The notes below the pieces were generated by a model. The model searched no databases and was not told where the DNA came from. It saw only the letters and a program-made list of their open reading frames with translations. From the NCBI GenBank assembly GCA_905373795.1, contig CAJPUO010000004.1, positions 45,241-109,240 on the forward strand: DNA of 64,000 nucleotides, read 5' to 3'. Source of the stretch: Candidatus Saccharimonadota bacterium (GTDB taxonomy: Bacteria; Patescibacteriota; Saccharimonadia; Saccharimonadales; Saccharimonadaceae). This document shows, piece after piece, positions 1-7,670 of this stretch; the first letter of the stretch is position 1, and each line of letters opens with the position of its first letter. Both the position numbers and the translations under genes were made by a program.

Positions 1-4
1 GCAT
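1..4 (-). CDS. First bases of a minus-strand gene leaving the window
   Basis: Only the start codon survives in the window. On the minus strand an AAGGAGAG ribosome-binding site (around 10-17) stands about six bases before an ATG whose first base is position 4. A TATAAT-like box lies further upstream on the same strand (about 30-35). Nothing can be said about the product. Confidence 0.4.
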
Positions 5-79
5 GTACTCTCCTTTTCTTTGAAGAAAATTATAACACTATCCCGCCCGAGCTGCCAAATAGCGTATAATAGTTAGTAT
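5..79. promoter_or_regulatory. Divergent promoter region
   Basis: The plus-strand -10 box TATAAT at 65-70 stands 9 nt before the ATG of the response regulator at 80, so that mRNA would be almost leaderless. On the minus strand a TATAAT-like box and a strong SD serve the gene leaving the window. Confidence 0.6.
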
Positions 80-748
80 ATGCGGCTGCTAATTATCGAA
101 GACGAACGAAAAATCGCCCGAGTTATCGCTGAGGCGCTCAAACGCGAAACATATGCCGTTGACGCCGTGCACGACGGGGAAGAAGGTTTTAATTTGGCAG
201 ACAGCCAGCCGTACGATTTACTGATTGTCGATCGAATGCTGCCGGGCATGGAGGGTGCAGAGATTGTTAAAAAATTGCGTAAAAACGGTAAAAACATGCC
301 GATTTTATTCCTCACAGCGCTGGGTACCACCGAGGATAAAACCTTTGGACTGGACGCGGGCGCAGATGATTATTTGGTTAAACCGTTTGCTATTGACGAG
401 CTGCTGGCGCGAGTCCGAGCCTTACTGCGCCGGCCGCCAATTCAGCAGCCGGATGTTTTGAAAATTGCCGATTTGACGATTGATAAGCAGCAGCAAACCG
501 TGATGCGCGCTGGAAAAACTATCGATTTGACCAGTAAAGAATACGCGCTGCTGGAATATTTAATGCAGCACCCGAACCAGATTCTCAGCAAGGAAACGCT
601 CATCGACCATGTTTGGGATTTTGATGCCGATATTTTACCGAACAATGTCGAGGCGTATATAAAAAACTTGCGCCAAAAAATCGATAAGCCGTTCAAAAAA
701 CAATTGATAAAAACCGTCCGCGGCTTCGGTTACCGGATTGAAGCATGA
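80..748 (+). CDS. OmpR/PhoB-family response regulator
   Basis: This 222-aa transcription factor has an N-terminal receiver domain (about 1-115) with acidic pocket E7/D8, phospho-acceptor D51 in VDRMLPG, T79 and K101. The C-terminal winged-helix DNA-binding domain (about 128-222) ends in the typical TVRGFGYRIE. Length and domain order are those of PhoB/OmpR proteins. It is transcribed from TATAAT at 65-70 with almost no leader and overlaps the next gene, a sensor kinase, by ATGA, so the two are translationally coupled partners. The signal sensed and the target genes cannot be read from the sequence. Confidence 0.95.
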   Translation: MRLLIIEDERKIARVIAEALKRETYAVDAVHDGEEGFNLADSQPYDLLIVDRMLPGMEGAEIVKKLRKNGKNMPILFLTALGTTEDKTFGLDAGADDYLVKPFAIDELLARVRALLRRPPIQQPDVLKIADLTIDKQQQTVMRAGKTIDLTSKEYALLEYLMQHPNQILSKETLIDHVWDFDADILPNNVEAYIKNLRQKIDKPFKKQLIKTVRGFGYRIEA

Positions 749-1695
749 AAATTTTTACCTCGGCAACTATTAAATTGGCGGGCTGGTATTTGCTGATTTT
801 AATGGTCGTCAGCCTGCTGTTTAGCAGTATTATTTTTCAAGTGGCGCGCTCGGAAGTTGACGCGCAAATCCATAAAATTATCATTCAGCGCGGCAACGAT
901 TTTCCTAGCATTGACTTGTCGGAACGGATGGATATTTCGACGCGCAATCTGCTGATTAGCTTGGGCTATATCAATCTCATCGTGCTGCTGGCGGGCGGCG
1001 CTTGCTCGTATTTATTAGCGAGGATTACGCTGCGGCCGATTGAGGCGGCGCATAAAGCCCAGTCGCGGTTCGTTTCCAACGCCAGCCATCAGCTACGCAC
1101 GCCGCTGGCAATTATGAAAGCAGAAACCGAACTGGCGCTGAAAAACCCGAAAACGCCGCGGGCGGAACTAACGGAAACGCTGGAAAGCAATTTGGAGGAA
1201 ATTAACAAATTGACCGAGCTGACCGCCATGCTTTTAGAATTGTCGCGAACAGAAAACAGGCTGGCGCTGGAAGATAAAAGCTTCGACTTGGCGGAATTGA
1301 TATCCAATCTCATCCGCGAACGAAAAGCCGAAACTCGCACGGAAATGAATTGTCCGGAACACACAAATATCTCTCTTCACCAAGCCGCAACGCGAGAGCT
1401 GTGCGCGATTTTACTTGACAATGCATTAAAACACAGCCCGAAGAATTCGCCGGTAAAAATCCAGGTGCTGCCGTCGAAACAGAATATCACCGTGCATTTT
1501 ACTAACGACGGCGCGATTTCCCAACAGAATCTGCCACATGTGTTCGAGCAGTTTTTCCGCGGCAACCAGCGGACGAAAGGCTATGGGTTGGGGCTGCCGC
1601 TGGCAGAACAATTGACCAGAGCTTTAGGCGGACAAATCTCTGTTACCACCATAAAAGGCTCGACAGTTTTTACCATTTCTTTGCCAATTGTTTAG
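745..1695 (+). CDS. Sensor histidine kinase
   Basis: This 316-aa membrane kinase is the cognate partner of the regulator just upstream (ATGA overlap). Two hydrophobic segments (about 11-33 and 70-92) flank only a short exposed loop, so the sensor part is small. The HisKA dimerisation box SNASHQLRTPLA puts the phosphorylated histidine at H115. The ATPase part has the N box LLDNALKHSP and the G box KGYGLGLPLA. It lacks a clear HAMP or PAS domain and is short for the family, so sensing is probably in the membrane or by the short loop. Confidence 0.93.
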   Translation: MKIFTSATIKLAGWYLLILMVVSLLFSSIIFQVARSEVDAQIHKIIIQRGNDFPSIDLSERMDISTRNLLISLGYINLIVLLAGGACSYLLARITLRPIEAAHKAQSRFVSNASHQLRTPLAIMKAETELALKNPKTPRAELTETLESNLEEINKLTELTAMLLELSRTENRLALEDKSFDLAELISNLIRERKAETRTEMNCPEHTNISLHQAATRELCAILLDNALKHSPKNSPVKIQVLPSKQNITVHFTNDGAISQQNLPHVFEQFFRGNQRTKGYGLGLPLAEQLTRALGGQISVTTIKGSTVFTISLPIV

Positions 1696-1772
1696 ATTTT
1701 CAGCTAATTTTCAGAATCGGATGTTGTAATGGGACTATTGATTGGTTGGATTGCCAGTCTGAAAGGGGAAGT

Positions 1773-2231
1773 ATGAGTACAACATTTTTAAGCAAAAAAG
1801 GATTTAAGGAACTGCATAAGGAGATCTCGCGTTTAGAGATTGAAGAAAAGTCGCTGATCGCCGAGCTGAAAGAAATCGGGCGCGCCAAATCCCGCGACGA
1901 CAAGCTCCATCGCAGCGACGTCATCATCAGCCTGGAGAACGTCCAATCCCGGCTGAGCCTGAAGAGGGAAACCGCCAAAACCGCCAAACCGCTGCCGCGC
2001 AAACGCGACCGGCTGAAGATTGCGCTAGGTTCGGTGGTGGATCTGATGGATCAGCACGGGCAAATGTTCCGCTATAGGCTGGTTCACAGCCTGGAGGCTA
2101 ATCCGCTGGACGGGCGAATTTCCGTAGACAGTCCGCTGGGTAAAAGCCTGTTAAACCACAAAGCGTCAGAAACTGTTTCCTGGAAAAACGGCTCCGCCAG
2201 CCGCCAGCTGCAAGTCCTGAATATCAGCTAA
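1773..2231 (+). CDS. GreA/GreB-family transcription elongation factor-like protein
   Basis: This 152-aa protein starts at ATG 1773, chosen because GAAAGGGGAAGT lies just upstream; a longer reading from 1746 lacks this. The N-terminal half (about 5-75) is a charged helical segment like the Gre coiled coil (FLSKKGFKELHKEISRLE). The C-terminal half (about 88-150) matches the FKBP-like Gre domain, with RISVDSPLGKSLLNHK as the recognisable core. Gre proteins rescue backtracked RNA polymerase by stimulating transcript cleavage. The acidic residues at the coiled-coil tip are not obvious, so it could be a Gre-fold homologue with another role at the polymerase. Confidence 0.75.
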   Translation: MSTTFLSKKGFKELHKEISRLEIEEKSLIAELKEIGRAKSRDDKLHRSDVIISLENVQSRLSLKRETAKTAKPLPRKRDRLKIALGSVVDLMDQHGQMFRYRLVHSLEANPLDGRISVDSPLGKSLLNHKASETVSWKNGSASRQLQVLNIS

Positions 2232-2288
2232 ATCGTTCAAGTTCAAGCGCCTGTCTATGTTCAGGCAACGATTGTCCGCCGTAAAATC

Positions 2289-2319
2289 AATAGCTTCCGC
2301 GCCTTGGGGGCTATTTTTT
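2289..2319 (+). terminator. Intrinsic terminator after the Gre-like gene
   Basis: AATAGCTTCC pairs with GGGGGCTATT (two G-T wobbles) around a short GC-rich loop and is followed by a run of T. Confidence 0.8.
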
Positions 2320-2402
2320 ATTTTCTATTCATTTTCCCGCGGGTTTTCGCAGACTTCCGTCATTTTTCCTCATTTTATCGCCATTTTTACCCTATTTTTG
2401 CC

Positions 2403-2466
2403 TAAAATTCAATAAAATTGCTAAAATCCATTGACTTTAACATTCAGATATGATATATATATATCA
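2403..2466 (+). promoter_or_regulatory. Special promoter module, copy A
   Basis: TTGACT (2431-2436), 17 bp, TATATA (2454-2459) inside a TA run. The AT-rich stretch upstream (TAAAATTCAATAAAAT and flanks, about 2403-2430) is nearly identical to that of copy C at 44582-44612. After the -10 box comes GCTTTTG, which is also present after copies B and C. It drives the leader and gene at 2467-3134. Confidence 0.85.
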
Positions 2467-2687
2467 GCTTTTGTTGACGAGTTGAGTGAAAAACTCCTTG
2501 TCCGAAAGTGTACTATTGACAAGCAGATGTAAGCACGAGATGAGATCTTGGTTGGCGAAGAGAGGTATTATTAGGTTTCTTTGGCGGTTGAGACCTCGTC
2601 TCGTGTGATATAAGAATTGCACGTAGCCTTGCCTCTTCAGATAGAGGTAGGTGGCAGCTGCCGCGAGGAAGAAGGAAGGAGACGACG
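2467..2687 (+). promoter_or_regulatory. Folded 5' leader A
   Basis: This 220-nt untranslated leader holds three successive hairpins: GAGTT/AACTC (2479-2496), CTTGTC/GACAAG (2497-2523), and a long one with a 12-bp base at 2533-2544/2595-2606 (CACGAGATGAG with CTCGTCTCGTG). A smaller CCTCT/AGAGG hairpin follows near 2632-2647. A strong GGAAGGAG site precedes the ATG at 2688. It matches no riboswitch class known to me. Confidence 0.6.
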
Positions 2688-3134
2688 ATGAGACACATCA
2701 TCGTCAAGATCAAGAACAACGCCGGCGACGTTGTCGCCATTGAAGAGTTTGTCTTGCCCGAGGAAGTCATTGATGACAGTCTCGTCGTTGAGACCAAACT
2801 CATCAGGGCGCAACGACAGTTGCTGAAAGGAGAAAGACTGAGAAACCACAGTCCGCTTCACTCGCAAGCACTGAACCTGGACGAGATCCAGATTGGTCAA
2901 AAGATCGCCGTGTACTACATAGGAAACGACCCCTGGCTTCACAGCTTCCATGCTACAGTAGCAGGAGAGCCTTTTGAAGATAAGGAGGGCAGGATTGTAG
3001 TTCCTCTCGTTAAGATCGGCGACAACCTTATTGTCCATAGGTCGGCGTGGGACATGGGACTCGCTCCTTACAGCAAAAAGTACTCCTGCACATGGAATGC
3101 TTTCTGGTGCACTGTCGCTGATTCTGAGGACTGA
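2688..3134 (+). CDS. Hypothetical 148-aa protein
   Basis: I do not recognise this protein. It is soluble, with no signal peptide or membrane helix, and has a mixed beta-rich pattern (IIVKIKNNAGDVVAIEEFVLP, then IGQKIAVYYIGNDPWLHSF, IVVPLVKIGDNLIVHRS). The start has a clear SD (GGAAGGAG, about 2673-2680). It is driven by the special promoter and long folded leader upstream, and its transcript runs into an inverted repeat and a hammerhead ribozyme. Such investment in RNA structure suggests tight post-transcriptional control or high expression, but the function is unknown. Confidence 0.75.
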   Translation: MRHIIVKIKNNAGDVVAIEEFVLPEEVIDDSLVVETKLIRAQRQLLKGERLRNHSPLHSQALNLDEIQIGQKIAVYYIGNDPWLHSFHATVAGEPFEDKEGRIVVPLVKIGDNLIVHRSAWDMGLAPYSKKYSCTWNAFWCTVADSED

Positions 3135-3139
3135 CGGCT

Positions 3140-3228
3140 GAATGCGGCAAGCAGACGATATCTGAGAAATTGATGTCGTCTTGACATCGTGTTTTTCTCT
3201 GTATATCAACCATCTGCTTGTCGCATTC
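3140..3228 (+). repeat. Inverted repeat with competing inner hairpins
   Basis: GAATGCGGCAAGCAGA (3140-3155) is complementary to TCTGCTTGTCGCATTC (3213-3228) over 16 positions with one wobble. Inside are two mutually exclusive hairpins sharing GATGTC (3172-3177): GACGATATC/GATGTCGTC (3154-3162/3172-3180), and GATGTC/GACATC (3172-3188) followed by GTGTTTTT. The latter looks like an intrinsic terminator and the former like an anti-terminator. The right arm overlaps the first strand of the hammerhead. Confidence 0.65.
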
Positions 3229-3279
3229 GCTCCATAGATGCGTATCTATGCTGATGAGTCGGAAACGACGAAAGCGAAT
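3225..3279 (+). ncRNA. Hammerhead ribozyme (type III topology)
   Basis: All conserved core parts are present in order. Stem III is ATTCGCT (3225-3231) with AGCGAAT (3273-3279), 7 bp. The cleavage nucleotide is C3232 in a CUC triplet. Stem I is CATAGAT-GCGT-ATCTATG (3233-3250). The core box is CUGAUGA (3251-3257). Stem II is GTCG-GAAA-CGAC (3258-3269). The core box GAAA is 3270-3273. Cleavage is predicted between 3232 and 3233. It lies at the 3' end of the transcript from promoter A. Self-cleavage itself is inferred from family knowledge. Confidence 0.87.
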
Positions 3280-3316
3280 CCTACATTCCCGCGGGACTAT
3301 CCCGCCGAAAGCCGCC

Positions 3317-3496
3317 CTACAAGACGTTCTTTTTCATCAATTGAACGCGCAGATTCAAAACATCTTTCATAATATCCTGGTCGCGCTGCTGCATGACACT
3401 GCACAGCATCGCCGTCGTGGTAATTTGTATACCAATAACCACGACAAACCCGGCGATAATCCACCAATTTTGCTTCAGTTTCTTATTATTTTTCAT
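3317..3496 (-). CDS. Small single-pass membrane protein, 59 aa
   Basis: I start this at the ATG at 3496 (MKNNKKLKQ) because AAAGGA stands about seven bases before it; the longer reading from 3562 has no such support. A positively charged N-terminus precedes one membrane helix (about 11-31, WWIIAGFVVVIGIQITTTAML), then a short charged tail with an amphipathic pattern. No family is recognised. It is convergent with the hammerhead transcript and divergent from the P-type ATPase at 3645. Confidence 0.55.
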   Translation of the reverse strand: MKNNKKLKQNWWIIAGFVVVIGIQITTTAMLCSVMQQRDQDIMKDVLNLRVQLMKKNVL

Positions 3497-3644
3497 GTTT
3501 TTTCCTTTGCTGGTTAGTTCTATCTTTATTATATACCGTTTTACCGCCAGAACACTAATCATAAGTACAATTTACTGCCGTTTCCGCGCGCCCCCAAGCA
3601 GTCAAAATCTCGACACCCGGCAGTTTTTACCATATAATCAGCTT

Positions 3645-6158
3645 ATGGTTTTTTATACTATTTCTGCCGATGAGGCGCTAAAAAAGCTGCATACACGCGC
3701 CGGCGGGCTCAGCGCTGCCGAAGTCAAACGCCGCCAAAAACAATACGGATTGAACATCATCAATATCAAGTCCGAACCGCTCTGGAAAAAGATTCTAGAG
3801 CCGTTTATGGATGTGTTCGTGGTGATTTTAGCCGCTGCCGCAGCAATTAGTTTGCTCCACGGCGAAGCAATTGACGCAGTTATTATCTTCATCATCATCG
3901 CGGTTTCTGCCATTATTTTTTATGTCCAGAGGTTTTCAACCGACCGGGTGCTGCGCAGCCTGTCGCGCCGCGACGCCCAAAAAATCGACGTGTTGCGCGC
4001 CGGAAAAGTTACTGCTGTAGACAGCTCGCAGCTGGTGCCGGGCGATATCGTCAATTTGTCCGAGGGCGAGAAAGTCCCCGCCGATATCCGCCTAATCAAA
4101 ACCGCCAATTTGCGGGTTGACGAGGCACAGCTGACTGGCGAATCTGTGCCAATTTCTAAAAACATTGAGGCGCTGGACGGGAAAAAAGAAATTTACGAAC
4201 AAACTAACATGCTATTCCAAGGTTCGTTCGTGGTATCCGGCACGGGTGCTGGCGCGGTAATCGCCACCGGCAACGATACCGAGTTTGGCAATCTGGCAAT
4301 GCTGTCCAAAAAAGAAGCCGCTAAAAGCCCGGTTCAGCAAAAAATCGACAAGCTAATTACCAAAATTATCGCGGCAGTAGGCAGCATCTCGCTGGTGGCG
4401 TTCGGGCTGAGTTTGCTGCGCGGCATGGACTTTCTGGATAGCCTGAGATTTGTCATGGCGCTGGCAGTCAGCGCCGTGCCGGAAAGCTTGCCAATTGCTA
4501 TTTCCGTGGTGCTGGTCTTAGGAATGCGGCGGATGGCTGCTAAAAAAGCGCTGGTTCATCAAATGCGGGCAATTGAGACGATCGGCGTCATTACTACCAT
4601 TGCCACCGATAAAACCGGCACGCTGACGAAAAATCTGCTGACGGTGCAAGATACTTGGACGCTGGAAAAGCATAACAATTTGGCGAAGTTGATGGCGTAT
4701 TTCGTCAATCGCGGCGATAGTAAAAGCCACGATCCGCTGGATATAGCACTGGATAATTTTGCCCGAAAAAACAATGCCGGTGTTCGCGGTCTGCCAGCGG
4801 CGGAATTGCCGTTCAACCAGGAATTCTCGATGTCGGCGACAGTTTGGCATCATGGCGCGGATTATAAAGTGTATTACAAAGGGGCGCCGGAAGAAATCAT
4901 CAAGCGTTGCAAATTGCCGGCAGCAGAAGCCAGGCGCGCCAAGCGGGCGATTGGCGATTTGACATCGCAAGGCTACCGCGTCGTGGGCTTAGCGACCAGC
5001 GACACCTCGGAAATCTTGGCAGATTTTTCGCAAATTTCGCGCCAAAAATTGCGGTTCGCCGGGCTGGCGGCAGTGGCAGATGTCCTGCGTCCAGAGGCAG
5101 CACGGGCTATCAAATCAGCGCTGGCGGCGGGGGTTTCCGTACGCATGATCACTGGCGACCACTTTGAGACAGCATACCAAATTGGCAAGAAACTTGGCAT
5201 GGTAGAGAATAGGGAAGAAGTTTTCGATTGCCGAGAAATGTCGAAGATGACCGACGACGAGCTAGACAAAATCATTGAGCGGACAAAGGTTTTCTCGCGC
5301 GTTATCCCGGAGCAGAAATACCGAATTTTAACCATCTTAAAGCGCCATAATATCACCGCCATGACCGGCGACGGCGTTAATGACGTGCCGGCGCTATCCG
5401 GCGCGGACGTCGGAATTGCCATGGGTTCAGGCTCGCACATCGCCAAAGATGCCGGCGCGATAATCCTGCTGGACGACAATTTTAAGACGATTATCGACGC
5501 CATGAAAGAAGGCCGCACCATTATCGCCAACGTGCGGCGGATGCTGTTTTACTTACTATCAACCAACACCGGCGAGCTAATCACCATGATCGGCGCGCTG
5601 CTAATCGGTATTAAAACTCCGCTGGAGCCAGTGCAGATTTTATGGGTCAATTTGGTGACGGACACATCGATGGTCATTCCGCTAGGACTGGAACCGGCAG
5701 AAAAGAACACCATGAAACAGCCGCCAAAGCAGCCCGACGCGCCAATTCTGGAGCAAAGAATGATCTGGCGGATGTGTATTGTCGCCTTGACGATGTCGTC
5801 GCTGGCTCTCGGCGTTTATGTCATATTTGAAAAAAGCCGCGACCACGACTATGCGCAGACGCTGGCTTTCGTTTCGCTGGTGGTTAGCCAATGGGCTAAT
5901 GCCTTCAACACTCGCAGCGACCAAGATTCGGTATTTGTACGCCTGAAAGTAATGAACCGCAGCTTCTACTTTGGCATGATTTTATCCGTGGCTCTGCAGA
6001 TGCTGGCGCTATTCGGTCCGCTCGGCGAAGTGCTTCATATCAAACCTGTCGAACCAATACACCTGGCGTTAATAAGCATAACTGCGTTCGTGATACCGAT
6101 CGGGACGTGCGAACTGCATAAATTGCTTAGTAGACGCCAGGTGCGGGAGGGTAGATAG
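3645..6158 (+). CDS. P2-type cation-transporting ATPase
   Basis: This 837-aa ion pump starts at ATG 3645, six nt after TATAAT; the open frame reaching back to 3393 is not coding. The order is a cation-ATPase N-terminal domain (about 1-65), membrane helices 1-2, the actuator with LTGES, helices 3-4 with VPESLPIAI in place of the usual PEGLP-type motif, the phosphorylation site DKTGTLTK (D322), the nucleotide-binding domain, hinge TGDGVNDVPAL, and a C-terminal set of helices. Architecture fits the Ca/Mg/Mn-type P2 group. Which ion moves cannot be settled here. A second, differently built P-type ATPase lies at 10206-12629. Confidence 0.93.
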   Translation: MVFYTISADEALKKLHTRAGGLSAAEVKRRQKQYGLNIINIKSEPLWKKILEPFMDVFVVILAAAAAISLLHGEAIDAVIIFIIIAVSAIIFYVQRFSTDRVLRSLSRRDAQKIDVLRAGKVTAVDSSQLVPGDIVNLSEGEKVPADIRLIKTANLRVDEAQLTGESVPISKNIEALDGKKEIYEQTNMLFQGSFVVSGTGAGAVIATGNDTEFGNLAMLSKKEAAKSPVQQKIDKLITKIIAAVGSISLVAFGLSLLRGMDFLDSLRFVMALAVSAVPESLPIAISVVLVLGMRRMAAKKALVHQMRAIETIGVITTIATDKTGTLTKNLLTVQDTWTLEKHNNLAKLMAYFVNRGDSKSHDPLDIALDNFARKNNAGVRGLPAAELPFNQEFSMSATVWHHGADYKVYYKGAPEEIIKRCKLPAAEARRAKRAIGDLTSQGYRVVGLATSDTSEILADFSQISRQKLRFAGLAAVADVLRPEAARAIKSALAAGVSVRMITGDHFETAYQIGKKLGMVENREEVFDCREMSKMTDDELDKIIERTKVFSRVIPEQKYRILTILKRHNITAMTGDGVNDVPALSGADVGIAMGSGSHIAKDAGAIILLDDNFKTIIDAMKEGRTIIANVRRMLFYLLSTNTGELITMIGALLIGIKTPLEPVQILWVNLVTDTSMVIPLGLEPAEKNTMKQPPKQPDAPILEQRMIWRMCIVALTMSSLALGVYVIFEKSRDHDYAQTLAFVSLVVSQWANAFNTRSDQDSVFVRLKVMNRSFYFGMILSVALQMLALFGPLGEVLHIKPVEPIHLALISITAFVIPIGTCELHKLLSRRQVREGR

Positions 6159-6171
6159 TAGAGGCTAACGC

Positions 6172-6903
6172 TTACTCCGGCAGATATCCATCTCTTGCCA
6201 TATTATGAACTGGATTGTAGCTAACACTTGCATCAGATCCGGTCAGGTCATTTCTTACGCAAACCGTAACTTTAGAACCTTCTTCAAAACGATCAGATTG
6301 CGGATCTGAATTCAAATAGACCGCGTTAAGGCTGGTGTCTGCAACACTATGATTTCCGCCTGATTCGTTAAGATACTCTTGAATCTCCTGGCGATCTGCG
6401 TCGCCAACACCAACCAAGCCGTCAGGCAAAGACTTCGCACCATCCATTTCAAACTCCTGGCAGGATGTTGTCATATGAGCCCTGTTCATTTCACCAGCAG
6501 CATGACCAACACCAAACATTCCGCCTACCGCGACAGCAAACGCTGCTGCTGCTCCCAGACCGCGGCGAACAAGCTCTTTGATACGCCCGTTTTTATCCTG
6601 TCGATCTGGATCAAAGGTGTCGCTTTGATTATCTTCAGGCGTCTTAAATGTACCATTTGGACCCGTATTTTTCGCAGCTGCTTGCTTACGCCAATACTCC
6701 AGTAAGGCATCACTTTCAGCTAATTCTTCCGGCGTTAACTCTCGGCAATACTGCCAATTGCTCGATTGAGGTCCTTTATAGCCTTCATAACCAGACACGA
6801 CTCTTGTAGCTCCCTGGTGTCGCAAGGCCGCTAACCTAGCCTGTTCATCTGCTCCACTCCCTGGTTCAAATGATGGTGGTAATGGTGATAATTCTTTTCC
6901 CAT
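6172..6903 (-). CDS. Hypothetical single-pass membrane protein, 243 aa
   Basis: The N-terminal ~105 residues are polar and rich in P, G, Q and charged residues. A single membrane helix (about 114-136, LGAAAAFAVAVGGMFGVGHAAG) follows a KELVRRG stop-transfer-like patch. The C-terminal ~105 residues, with two cysteines, would lie outside the cell. An AAGGAG site precedes the start. No family is recognised. It converges with the P-type ATPase, with only 13 bp between the stops. Confidence 0.7.
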   Translation of the reverse strand: MGKELSPLPPSFEPGSGADEQARLAALRHQGATRVVSGYEGYKGPQSSNWQYCRELTPEELAESDALLEYWRKQAAAKNTGPNGTFKTPEDNQSDTFDPDRQDKNGRIKELVRRGLGAAAAFAVAVGGMFGVGHAAGEMNRAHMTTSCQEFEMDGAKSLPDGLVGVGDADRQEIQEYLNESGGNHSVADTSLNAVYLNSDPQSDRFEEGSKVTVCVRNDLTGSDASVSYNPVHNMARDGYLPE

Positions 6904-7007
6904 AAAACTCCTTCTTACTCCTTATGTTTAAGATTGTAACAGTTGTCTATAATACTCCTATTTTCCTAATTTGTCAATAGTATTTGGCCATAATCTTTAT
7001 AATTCAA

Positions 7008-7032
7008 CAAAAAAACGCCCTTTTATGAGCGA
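7008..7032 (-). terminator. Terminator of tRNA-Gln
   Basis: On the minus strand CGCTC pairs with GGGCG and is followed by seven T. The remaining non-coding bases between 6904 and 7007 hold the SD and -10 region of the 6903 gene. Confidence 0.7.
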
Positions 7033-7053
7033 AAGCTTGATAATTAGCTAACT

Positions 7054-7128
7054 TGGCTGGGACGGCAGGATTCGAACCTGCGAATGCTGGGACCAAAACC
7101 CAGTGCCTTACCACTTGGCGACGTCCCA
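7054..7128 (-). tRNA. tRNA-Gln (anticodon UUG)
   Basis: A full cloverleaf is visible on the minus strand: acceptor TGGGACG/CGTCCCA, anticodon loop TTTTGGT, T loop TTCGAAT, discriminator G, and an encoded CCA (7054-7056). Confidence 0.95.
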
Positions 7129-7222
7129 TCAAAGCCAGGACATTGCTAATTGTAGCACGCCCAATAAAAAAATTCCATAATCAGTCTTGCAACCAGACGC
7201 CAACATAACGTATAATCTAATT

Positions 7223-7651
7223 ATGAATAACCGTAAGGGTTTTACCATCGTCGAGGTGCTAGTTATCGTTGTTGCCATCTCTATTCTGGCTACTATCGGC
7301 GGATTAGCGTGGCGATCGGCTCGTAATAGCTCCATAGATTCTAAGACTAAAACCGACTTGAAAATCATCGCCAACGCTATTGACCGATACCATCAAGACA
7401 ACGGGCAATATCCGGCGCCGACTGGCTGCTATACATCAGGTTGCAGCGGCGGGCAGTTGGCTGGAGTTTTAATCCCAAAGTACATGAAAGAATTGCCAAA
7501 GGACTATAAAGATAATAATTACCATTACATAGCTAGTGGGACGGCGGACAGCTATGCCATACAGGCATACAAGGCAGATGGCAGCGTATGTAAATCTGGC
7601 AAAAATATGCAGTCTTCTTGGTTCTCATCGGCGCCAGAATGCAATTTCTAA
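7223..7651 (+). CDS. Type IV pilin-like protein
   Basis: The 142-aa product starts at ATG 7223, six nt after TATAAT. The short basic leader MNNRKG is followed by FTIVEVLVIVVAISILATIGG, the class III prepilin signature, with cleavage by prepilin peptidase expected between G6 and F7 and glutamate at +5. After the hydrophobic helix comes a type II pseudopilin-like domain (KTDLKIIANAIDRYHQDNGQYP) with four cysteines that could pair. It probably builds a pilus used for adhesion or motility on a host. No other pilus machinery genes are adjacent. Confidence 0.88.
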   Translation: MNNRKGFTIVEVLVIVVAISILATIGGLAWRSARNSSIDSKTKTDLKIIANAIDRYHQDNGQYPAPTGCYTSGCSGGQLAGVLIPKYMKELPKDYKDNNYHYIASGTADSYAIQAYKADGSVCKSGKNMQSSWFSSAPECNF

Positions 7652-7670
7652 TTTGTTATAATAACTCTTG

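Noticed and set aside
3393..3644. N-terminal extension of the first P-type ATPase
   Set aside because: The open frame reaches 3393, but the cation-ATPase domain begins at the ATG at 3645, which has TATAAT six nt upstream; the extension runs antisense through a likely small gene.
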